A stretch of 64,000 nucleotides of DNA from Anodontia alba (lineage: Eukaryota > Mollusca > Bivalvia > Lucinida > Lucinidae): assembly GCA_964016985.1 (NCBI GenBank), contig OZ024823.1, positions 129,538,112 to 129,602,111 of the forward strand, in the 5' to 3' direction. Positions 11,755 through 21,600 of this stretch are shown here, piece after piece. Made by a program: the position numbers and the translations under genes. Each line of letters opens with the position of its first letter. Within the stretch, counting starts at the first letter, position 1. The notes beneath the pieces were generated by a model. That model saw only the letters and a list, made by a program, of their open reading frames with translations. It made no database searches and was not told where the DNA came from.

Positions 11755-11962
11755 CTAATCACCTTTTTGCATGACCACGTGCATTTCTTTGAAAACCTCA
11801 GTATGAACAGGAATGAAATCCTTTACAGAAGCAGAAAGTGACGGCATTTCCCGTCTGGTTTTCAGGTATACATGATGATAAGCAGTAAGTTTAACCTTAT
11901 GATGAAGCTGATCTAGGCTTTCTAAAAATTCATTGGACCACAAATAACTCCTTTGGCGCAAA
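11755..11962 (-). CDS. Unassigned terminal-type exon, minus strand
   Basis: On the minus strand the acceptor TTTCTGCAATACAG precedes one base and then 68 codons to TAG. It encodes LRQRSYLWSNEFLESLDQL and, after an HHKVKL stretch, ends EVFKEMHVVMQKGD. The composition looks protein-like (charged, helical), but I do not recognise a family. It could be the last exon of the gene at 15.3-24.7 kb: joining it would require the weak donor GTCAAG near 15290, which gives a matching phase. It could equally belong to another minus-strand gene or be a chance frame. No poly(A) signal was seen close by. Confidence 0.35.
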
Positions 11963-12010
11963 CTGTATTGCAGAAAGTTTCTCATCTCATGACATGAGTA
12001 TTTCCAATTA

Positions 12011-12653
12011 CAGTCAAACTTCAATGGCTCGAACACCTTTGGGTCCATGGAAAAGTGTTCGAGCCATAGGTAGTTCGAGCCAATGGAGGTTAATTATGGC
12101 GCCAGGTCGGGAAGCAAATATCGCTTATTCTGGGAAATCTATCTATCTTCTACACAATAATTGTATGTTGAGTGTACTCATTAGAATTGCCGCAATTCTC
12201 ATGAGTATACACAACATACAATTTTGTGATGAAATAAGAAAATTTCCTGAAATATTTGTTTTATTAAGCTATGTGAAGAATTTTGTAGGGACTCAAAAAC
12301 GAGTTTGAATTAGCCATGGTAAACAAGCCATCGGTTTGTTTGTTTGTGTTGAGGTTTTACGGCCCAGTCAACCCAATGGGGTCATGTAGAGCGCGGTCAG
12401 TTTACCTAACCACACGTTTAGTGGGCAGGCTTAGTCCTCTAAGCGGTTAACCAGTATTGTGCACATTCTTTCGCCAGAAACTGACAAATGTCCTTCTTGA
12501 ATCAGCGGAAGGGAGAGAATGACCGTAGAAAATATTTCATGATCAATCTCCACGAAGGAATATTGCCGACCTCGGCGGGGGTAGAACCCGCGACCTCCTG
12601 GTCTCCAGTCGGACGGTCGAGCCATTGGTGTTTGAGCTATCAAGGTTTGACTG
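12011..12653. mobile_element. pogo/Tigger-like element, interrupted by a SINE
   Basis: TA at 12009-12010 and 12654-12655. Ends CAGTCAAACTTCAATGGCTC and GAGCTATCAAGGTTTGACTG are inverted, the form typical of pogo/Tigger-type elements. An internal 80-bp hairpin (about 12150-12240, ATTGTATGTTGAGTGTACTC) recurs in the sister copy at 34934-35293. The extra length of this copy is the SINE at about 12327-12640. Confidence 0.7.
12327..12640 (-). mobile_element. tRNA-derived SINE, minus orientation (copy 1)
   Basis: Read on the minus strand, an A-box-like TGGCTCGACCGTCCGACTGG is followed by a B-box-like GGGTTCTACCCC, then a conserved body (GTCAGTTTCTGGCGAAAGAA, TGGTTAACCGCTTAGAGGAC) and a tail ending in AAACCTCAACACAAACAAAC. 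The body recurs at 26972-27180 and 59655-59853, so this is a dispersed SINE. It is nested inside the pogo-like element. No open frame is needed to explain it. Confidence 0.7.
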
Positions 12654-12848
12654 TACAGAGCAGGCAGTATAGATTCTCAGTTAAATAAGAAAATAAATGC
12701 TGAAGTCTATAAATTTATACCTATGTAGCATTGCAGAATCTCCATTTATTTCTAAGTATCTAATACCAAAACACTTTCAAAATGTATTTATCTTCAAATT
12801 ATTCTAACAGGACCAAAATCATACAGATTCATATTACCATTAAAAAAA

Positions 12849-13065
12849 TAATCCTTCTCTTGCTGAACATGACTTGCCCTGTCTTAGCAAACAGTGTAGA
12901 TCCAGATCAGTTGGCTTCTGAAGAAGCCAGCTGATCTGGATCTGCACTGTTTGTCATTAAGTATGTGAATTTATATCAACAACCATGGCTGGGACCAAGT
13001 GATCTGACTGACTGAAAATTAGAAGTGGGTGTGGCATCTTAATTTATACAGCATGATAAGGGTTC
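12849..13065. repeat. piggyBac-type MITE, TTAA family 1 (copy 3, inverted)
   Basis: Palindromic core at about 12893-12950, then GATCTGACTG..GAAAATTAGAAGTGGGTGTG in reverse order to copy 1. Both TTAA ends are eroded. Confidence 0.65.
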
Positions 13066-13100
13066 ATATTGCAGACCACAAAAGTACTCTTCCACGTAAG

Positions 13101-13345
13101 TATGCTGGAACCCCTTTATAAGACAATTCATTATAAGACGGTATCAGTTATAAGACAGTTTAAGGCGGACCCCAGAAATGTTGTACCCAAACAAAAATGT
13201 ATAGATTATATAGAAAAATGACCATTTATGGTAATTTTTCTGTATAATCTATACATTTTGGATACAACATGGTTGTTTAATTAAACATGGTTTTTTGTTT
13301 TGCTCGCAGCAACAGTGTTATAAAGAGGTGGTATAACACATGCTA
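13101..13345. repeat. Hairpin MITE with TATAAGACAGT motifs
   Basis: Left TGGAACCCCTTTATAAGAC with further TATAAGAC repeats; the centre is an inverted pair ATGTATAGATTATATAGAAA / TCTGTATAATCTATACATTT; the right end is TTATAAAGAGGTGGTATAAC. Same general plan as the element at 873-1075. Confidence 0.6.
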
Positions 13346-13530
13346 GAATGACTTTACACCCATTCAGAATGTACCTGCAGTTTTCGGGCTTTACTATATA
13401 AAATACAGCAAACATATGGTACATTTTACATGGAGATATTTCTATACTGAGTCCTGATCTAGTTTAAATGAGTACATTTCATGGGTAGATACCACTAAAC
13501 ACACCAAACTACCAGTTTACAAGAATATAT

Positions 13531-13659
13531 TTATTGCAAGAATGTTGAAACCAGTGTATTTATATTTGGAGAAACAAGCACTTTTCCATACATGGTCAGG
13601 GAGTCTTTGTCTCCGTTGACCAAGATCTTTACTGTTTGTGTATCTATTCTACAGGGTAT
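13531..13659 (-). CDS. Unassigned terminal exon with overlapping poly(A) signal, minus strand
   Basis: On the minus strand the acceptor TTTGCTGTATTTCAG is followed in phase 0 by 42 codons, starting IPCRIDTQTVKILVNGDKDS and ending LVSTFLQ, then TAA. The stop codon lies within CAATAAA (minus strand over 13530-13535), so stop and poly(A) signal overlap. The IPCRID...VKILVNGD wording is loosely like the last beta strands of malate dehydrogenases, so it may be an alternative last exon of the gene at 15282-24694. No strong phase-0 donor in the 15.5-kb exon was found to join it. Family not certain. Confidence 0.4.
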   Translation of the reverse strand: MPCRIDTQTVKILVNGDKDSLTMYGKVLVSPNINTLVSTFLQ

Positions 13660-13988
13660 CTGAAATACAGCAAAGGTCTTGATCAGCCTATAAGGATGGA
13701 TTAGCACAGGCGAACCTGAGACTTGTCTGTTTGCACAAATCGGCTGCGTCAAACAAAAAATGCCTTCCAACATCATGCACAAAGTATCATCTGGGCCTTT
13801 GCTCTAAGTTCATATATTCTTTAGTATCCAATGTTAGTGGAGAGGGTAGGCCCTAATCAGACTGCTTGGATACACAGGCTGATCTGGGCTTTTGCTGTCT
13901 GCATATGCCCAAAGACATGTTTTTGCATGGCATGGCCCAAATGAAATGCCAGTTTTCCTACAACCTCATAATAATATCAGTGAAAATA

Positions 13989-14231
13989 ATACGAAAACAT
14001 GCCTTTTCAAATAATCTGAAAAAAAAAAATGAAATTTTTCAGATAAAAATTCTGATATTTCTGCTCAAAACATAGATTATGACCGCCTCATCGAGGCAGT
14101 TCTAACAAGTACCCACAATCTATGTTTTTGAGCAGAAATAAGAAAATGTATACCCCTGTAAACCCCAGTTTTACTACATAAAAGTGGGGTTTAAGGGAGT
14201 CAAAATTATATAGGCCTGTTATCTTGACGTT
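13989..14231. repeat. Hairpin MITE, CATTACGAAAACA family (copy 2)
   Basis: Left ATACGAAAACATGCC, AATCTATGTTTTTGAGCAGA arm and GTAAACCCCAGTTTTACTAC, right GTTATCTTGACGTTATGG. Part of one palindrome arm is deleted. Confidence 0.65.
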
Positions 14232-14768
14232 ATGGGGACTGGAAAAAAAAATTTAAAAGAAATAATTCTGATATGGTACACTTTTCTTACTTCTCATCAG
14301 GGGTTACTGTTAAAGGGAAGGAAGCAATTTTAAAGGCAGCCCCCATTTTTGAAAAGTTTTTAACTCCTAAAGAGGCAGCTTCCTCTGTGCAAAAGCTGCA
14401 CCCCTTTGCAAAATTGTGGCAACATATTTCGGGTATATCCATGTATCTTCAGGATATATATACTAGGGAGGCAAAATGGTTTTGCCTCCCTTCTCTGTTG
14501 GGATGTGTCTAAAATGTAGCAAATTAAGAAATAGCATAGACCTCAAAGCTGCAGTTTGCTCCAGCTCTAGTGTGTAGATTAAGGATAAAATTGAGGTTAA
14601 TGCACCCTGTGTTTAAATGCAGGAAATATTTAAGGAGAGACTTGCAAATCCGATAATAGCAAGAGTTTGTTTATAAGATTTGCAAGTCTCCAGGGAAATA
14701 GTTCCTGTATTTTAAACTCAGTTTGTATTAACTTGTATATTACATATCATAAAAATGTTTTTTCTTAG

Positions 14769-14912
14769 GATTCTGTTTTTGCTCTTTCAAATGACGTCAA
14801 TAAGTTTTGCGACATTGTAATCTACACTCGTCAGCAACGTAACAGTGGTCTAAAAGAAATACTTCCTCCTGGGAAATATAAATTGTATATCCCACAAAAG
14901 TTACTAAAATAG
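14769..14912 (+). CDS. Unassigned terminal-type exon, plus strand
   Basis: Acceptor TTTTTTCTTAG ends at 14768 and 47 codons follow in phase 0 to TAG. The frame reads DSVFALSNDVNKFCDIVIYT and ends LPPGKYKLYIPQKLLK, which looks like real protein (alternating hydrophobics, a basic C-terminus). I do not recognise the family and found no upstream plus-strand partner between 6.8 and 14.7 kb. It lies antisense to the minus-strand locus. It may be a short exon of an unrecognised gene or a chance frame. Confidence 0.35.
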   Translation, partial: DSVFALSNDVNKFCDIVIYTRQQRNSGLKEILPPGKYKLYIPQKLLK

Positions 14913-15071
14913 CTGCAGATATGTAATATGGTATGTTTCAGAATGTTCAAATACTGTATTGATAGCATGGAAACTGACTAGATTGCACACATATGCTGAC
15001 TATTCCATTCTCTGACATTTTCTTATTGGAATTTTTATTTTCATAGCACAGTTTGTATTTCTTATTACATT

Positions 15072-15285
15072 TTAAGCCTGGTCCTCCTGAACATGGATAT
15101 GTCCCATGTTTGCAAACTGTAGATCCAGATCAGTCGGCTTCTGAAGAAGCCGACTGATCTGGATCTGCACTATTAGTCATTCAGTATATGAATTTGTACC
15201 AACAATCTGGATCAATTAATCTGACTGGCTGACAACTGGAAGTGAGCTTGGCATCTTTTTATTTATTCAGCATGGCAAGGGTTAA
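15072..15285. repeat. piggyBac-type MITE, TTAA family 1 (copy 4) abutting a stop codon
   Basis: TTAA at 15072-15075 and 15282-15285; inverted relative to copy 1, with the right end GCATGGCAAGGGTTAA. The right TTAA overlaps the stop codon of the minus-strand exon 15282-15623, so the element inserted exactly at the end of that open frame. Confidence 0.8.
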
Positions 15286-15623
15286 AGTCTTGACCATAAT
15301 TCAGTGTTGTTTCTTTCTATTGTCTCTTCGTAACCTTCATTGTCTAATACACTGCTATCCAGCCCATGTTCTAAAGCATAGACCAGTAGAACCTGATCTC
15401 TCTGATCACAGCTTGGCAATCCCTCATATAACTGTTCCTCTGTGTTTGTGTCCAAACCACCCGCCAGAGAACTGGAATGTACTGCCTTCAGTTTGTTGGC
15501 AATGTCAGGGTAAATTCTTGGTAGAATGAGTTCATCATAAAGGTCGCATCCTGATACACCATATATCTGAACAGATGACAGCATTGGTAAAATAGAGTCC
15601 TCTTGCTTTGGCAGTCTCACAAC
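15282..15623 (-). CDS. MDH1B: MDH1B-like last recognised exon, with stop inside a TTAA target
   Basis: Minus strand: acceptor AACCATTTCAG then 113 codons to TAA. It starts VVRLPKQEDSILPMLSSVQI, contains GCDLYDELILPRIYPDIANK and ends ERNNTELWSRL. The frame is long and protein-like but is not similar to the catalytic half of malate dehydrogenases. The stop codon is part of a TTAA duplicated by a MITE, so the pre-insertion site would have read the same stop. It could also splice onward: possible donors within it are weak. Confidence 0.6.
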   Translation of the reverse strand, partial: VVRLPKQEDSILPMLSSVQIYGVSGCDLYDELILPRIYPDIANKLKAVHSSSLAGGLDTNTEEQLYEGLPSCDQRDQVLLVYALEHGLDSSVLDNEGYEETIERNNTELWSRL

Positions 15624-18600
15624 CTGAAATGGTTAGTTTTATAATGAGGAGCATTTGATTTAGGGAATTTATCATTATTACGCCCCTAACTTAGAGAATG
15701 AGGGGCATACTGCTTTTGGTTTCTTCATCCGTTCATTCATTATTCCGTTTGTCACATTTTAACTTTGGCAGACTTATTGGGGCTGAGGATTCAATCACCT
15801 GATTAACTTCTGACAAAAATGGATTAATTCTATGAGATTAATGTATTGAATTTCTTTAAAACTTATGGTGCAACAATGTGCAGCAGGGGTCAAAAATGCA
15901 TGCACATATAGCCAACATCAAGGCATGCCTTTAACAGTAAATTTGCATGATATACAATGCCTCTCAGGTGGAATAGAATAATATTCCAGCACATGTCACC
16001 CATTGTTAAGGAAACTCCATGTGGCGACATATTTCACAAACCATTAGACAAAATGGCTGTCATACCAGATATTAACATCAGTTACATCAGTTTGCAACAA
16101 ATTACAATAAATCCAAGCAAGGAAACAGCCCTTTGTTTTTTGTGTATTTTTTATTTTGACCCCTGCTGCACATTGGTGTGCAACAAGTTTTAAAGAAATT
16201 AAAAAAATAACATAATCATACTGATTAGAAAGGTTATATAAGGTTAAATAAGCTAAAAAATGATACCATATATGATAATATTCCATCCTTGGATTTCATC
16301 ACAAAACATGCCTATATAATGTTTACCCCCTTAAACCCCACTTTTATATAGTAAAAGTGGGGTTTACAGGGGTATACGTTATTTTACTTATTTCTGCTCA
16401 AAAACCAGATTGTTGGTACTTGTTAGAACCGCTTCGCAGAGGCGGTTCTAACGAGTACCCACAATCTATGTTTTGAGCAGAAATGTGAAAAAAATATCAA
16501 AATTTTTATCTGAAAATTTACCTTTTTTTTTTGGTGGTAAAATTTACAGTATGTTGAATAGGCGTGTTTTCATAATGTTCAGAAAAGCAACAAGTAACGA
16601 GAGCACACTTTCTTTTGCATTTATGTATAGTAATAGTAATGGACACTGGTGTCTTTTCAAGAGATCTGTAATAATATATAAGACAGTCCAAACAGAAAGC
16701 ATAGATTCAGATTAGAAGTGTAGCCAGATATATAGTTTTCTTATTTCTCCACAAAATATGTTGTAGGTATACTCATTAGAAGCACATCATTACAAAAACA
16801 CACCTATTCAAATATGCTGAAGATTTTACCACAAAAAATGAAAATATTTTGATAAAAATTCTGACATTTTTCATATTTCTGCTCAAAACATAGATTGTGG
16901 GTACTTGTTAGAACCACCTCGGCAAATAAGAAAAATAAAGTATACCCCTGTAAACCCGATTTTTTACTGTATAAAAGTGGGGTTTAAGGGGGACATCATT
17001 ATATAGGCATGTTTTCGTGATGTTGCCGAGGCACTTCTAATGAATACCCACACCATGTTCATGAAGGAGTTAGAAAAATATAAATCCTTTTTGGCTGAGA
17101 AAAGTGTCTTAACTGGAGTTATCAGAAAATGGTCTTATGACCAGAAACTACTACAAACCTGCATCTGCTAGGTCTGGTAAAGACCTATGCTGGCCTCTAG
17201 CTCATAATAGACCTTGAATATTCTATGAGTAAACACTTTAGACACAGATCACTGGATATGCAGGTACTGTGGGTCTGTACTGGCCGTATATGTCAAGCTT
17301 TCTACATAGGGGGGTTTCATATATTATTTACTCGACTACTGTCCTTTCGACATCTCTCGGAAAGACATTTTTTGTTTGGCGTTTTATCTTAAATGAAAAT
17401 ATTTTGTTCTGATTGACTATATCTTATTAGAAACCATTTGTCTTTTCTGTTTCTGTGTTTTGTTCTCAAATATGTACCCTAAAATTAAATTTATCGCCAA
17501 AAATTGGTCTGACCTATGCAATTTCTATAGTAAAGTGATTTTTTGGAATTTTTGTGTTAGTAAATATGTTTTACCTTTCTTTGCTGAATTTGAATTATTG
17601 ATGTTTCACAACATTATTGTGAAAATTTCAGAAATATTGAACAAGCAGAACTTGATAAAAATCTGCCTCCAAGTTACCTACCCTACGAATTTCTGCATAA
17701 TTTTCATTCATTTTTACTATGGGAAAAAGTGAAAATACTGGATTTTTTAAAAACCACTAACTAGAATAAAACTTTTTGCACATAGGTAGTTACGACAAAT
17801 GGTTTTGCATTTAATCATGACAAAAGTTTGCAAATTTACTTCTGTTTAAAGCGCCAAGCAAAAAACGACTTTCTGAAAGATGTCGAAAGCACAGTATATT
17901 ATGTACTAACAGTTTAGAAAAAGTAGTGATTTTGATTTTCTTCTTCAACATTTTTACTACCTTAGCATTATCTTTAATCTGAATTGTGACGATATTTATT
18001 TTTGACTAATACTTTAACTCTTTTAAGTACCATTCAAACTTTTAGCAGACAACATTCTAAAACAGTTTTTTTTTTCTGAGAAAATAAGCTTGACAATTCA
18101 TGTGAATTGTCTGCACAGCATGCATTCCACATCAAATTTTAAGCCTTACTTTCTATTATTTTTTATTTATTTATTAAGAATATTGATGCTGCTGTAGTGT
18201 CTAACATTTTCAGGGTAAAAAGATCCGTTTTTCTTGCACACCAGATAAGGAAATCCTGGATTTTACCCTGGGATAGAAATTCTTTTATCATATGACGTCG
18301 CTGTTAATCAGTGGATATCGTCATGTCATAAAATCGTATGACTACACGTTACATAATACTTTGGTGGGAACAAGAAACGTCATGACGAAGTCCATGTCAA
18401 CCATGCAGTTTCTGTTGAACAAATTGTCAACTTAAGGCAATAAAATCCAATTTAAAATGGTCATATGATAAACAAATTTTACACCCGTGGTCATTTCATA
18501 TGAAATTTGTGAAACTTGCCCAAGGCTCGTTTCATAAATTTCATATGAATTGACCACGAGTGTAAGATCCTCTATATCCTACCCAGGTAAGATAAAAATC

Positions 18601-21600
18601 GAGAATTCTCACTTGTTTGATGTGCACTGGTTGTATAGGATGTCACATACGCCATCGTTAAGGTTGACATCAGTGAATGTAATGACGTCACTAAATGTCA
18701 CCTAAATATGGCAGACGTCAGCATTCGAAGTGACTGCATTATTAAAACTCCAGTTTCTGAAATGAAAAGGTTTGCAAAAAAAAAAAAAAAAAAAAAAAAA
18801 AGCTTGTCATGGTTGTGAGTAGATAGAAAAATCTATCTATACAGTCTGGCATCACTCCGCAAGCCTCATGATGCCAGACAATAACTGTCGGGATGATTTT
18901 TTCTATCTACCCCTCATACCCAGGCCAAAAGGAAATAGTTGTGTTTAAGGTTTCCCGATCCTACTAATATTTTAGTGAAACCTAGAAAATTTTTAATGTT
19001 TTCTGGAAAAAAGTTTGAACTATGTTTTTTGTGGTACATTTGGGCTTTAATAATAAAAAAGGAATTCCCTACCTACCCTACCTATTTTTTTCTGACATGA
19101 AACCCTAAACATACATATTTTTTTATTTGATCCCATGATATTCTTATATTAGTTAACCATACCTTGATGCTGTCTTGATATGCCTGTTTGATATGTTTAC
19201 CAATAGCTATAGCTTTAGACAGAGGGCCTCTGGCCTGAATGAAGATAGAATCCTGTAGAAAAATAGAAAACTAGCCATGTCAAACCTCCAAAATATGTAA
19301 ACAGTTCTAATGTTCATTTGTTTCTGTAATTATGCATGGGCATCTTGCAACATTAACAGAGCAACTACTACCATGGAGGAATAAAGAACTATTAGAGTTC
19401 TTGTTTGATTTATGTTTAAATTATTGATTACTAAATAATTTGCGGTGAAGAGCAATTCTCTGGTTAAAATATCCCTACCTTTTGTATTGACACTGTTGAT
19501 ATGGTAAAATGATTTGATAATACATGTGTTTCACTTTCGTGTTTCTCAGATGAGGTGGAGGACCCTTATGCAGACCAAACATATACAGTTGACTCTCGTT
19601 ATCTCGAACTCGCTTATCTCGAATAACCGCTTATCTCGAAGTGAAAATCTGGTCCCTGCCGAAACCCGAACATCTAACAATTTGCAAAAAAATATTGTAG
19701 AAAAGAGGAGAAATTGCTCCTAAGGAGAAATTTCTCCTCTTTTCTACAAATTTTTTAATATATCTCTAATTTCAAGAGTCCAATTACATACATACATTTG
19801 TTACATGTGGTTGTTCGAATAATTTTTTCCTCAATTCTACAAATCTTATATGTCGAGGTACGGATATCTCGAAGTATTTAATAGAGTCCTTTGGAATTCG
19901 AGATAACGAGAGTTGACTGTATTTGTAATTTTGGAGCAGCATCAGAAATACAGGCTAGGTTTTACATGAGAATAACTGGTTTGAACCCCCACCCGTCTAC
20001 AAGTGGTTTTCCTACTGGCCATTCCAAGGCGGTTCCTCTGTTGCAGTATGTGCGTCTGTGGCTTCATATGTGGCATTTGTATGTCCTTTTTTTCCTCAAT
20101 TCTCCTTCTTTTTGTGCCTCGGGAAGGCTGTGCTTCGTGATTATGGCATTTCTTATGTATTTCCACTTATATTTCAGTGTCAGGAAATGATTTTGTTCTT
20201 TTGTGTTTTGTTCTTTTGTGTGAGGATAATACCCAAGAAAAGATACTTTGATATTCTTTGAATTGTAGAAAAAGCCAGGTGCAAATATAAGAATACAGTG
20301 ACAATATGGAGTCGTTATTGTTGCCTAAGTGCATCTACGTACTGCTGGTTGAAAATGAAATATTTCACACTGAAGACGAAAAACAAAACTGCCACATGTA
20401 GATGAAAAAGTCAAGGTGTTAACTACATGCACTTTGATTGTTTTACTGATACACTTAGCCAGGTTAACTTAAGCCTTAACTCTTGTCCTGCTGAATAAAT
20501 TTAGATGCCACACCCACTTCCAATTGTCAGCCAATCAGATAGCTTTATCTAGGTTGTTGATTCAAGTTCACATACTAACTTGCAAACAGTGCAGATCCAG
20601 ATCAGTTGGCTTCTTCAGAAAATCTACACTGTTTTCAAAGGCGGGGAATATCCGGCTTCAGCAGGACTAGGGTTAAGTACTGTGAGACTATGGAGCTCCA
20701 GGTAAAATGTCCACTTGTTGTTGTTTTTATTTTTGGAGAAAAGGAAAAATGTATATGTTTGTTTGTGGAAAAACATGTCTTGTGGCTGACTGTAGATATA
20801 CAAAGAGGAAAACGAAGCTCCTGAATGGAAGGATGGCAAGCCTACAAATGGTTATGTCAAGAATAGGCCACACTCTCATCTAGATCTACTAAACATTCTA
20901 CGAAATGTGTTTTATGAAGAAACTTAGCAGAATGTAGAAGCTTACAGGCTGACCAGGACTTCTGTGTTCACTCCTGGGAAACTGTACCACAGCGGGTCTC
21001 TGGTACTTACTTTACGTCTAAAAGACTTGTGAACTGCTCCCTCAAGACATGGAAAGTCCCTCTCCTGAAGATAACTGTGGCTGACCTCGACTTTGCTATA
21101 ACCATGATGGTCTGGGCTTGGGGACGGTAGAATTATGGCTAGATCTGCTGTACTGAACTCTTCACAGAAATTACATGATATTTTGACACCTGAAATCATT
21201 ACCAAAGTTTGGAATAAGAAGTATCAATCATACTTTTGTAAGCTTAAAGTGTTTTAACATTCCATCAAGAGTATTACACTGGACAGTGACAAGACAATAT
21301 GCAACATGATAAAACTGTACAAGCTGTCTTCTGCAAGGAAGTGTCATACAGTCCTCAACAGAATCCTGGCAGTACTAGAGTAAAATCAATTATATCAAAT
21401 GAGTGGAGACAAAGAACCAGCCAACTGTATGTACATGTAAGTGAATACGGATCATCTCCGATCATCTATCCTTTGAAATGAGTATCTATCTATATTTTGT
21501 GCCTTAAAATGTCAGCAGACAACACTCTTTGAAATATTTTTCTCATTTTCTCCCAAATAATATGCTATGGCTTTTTGAAATAGTTTTTTTTTCTCATTTT

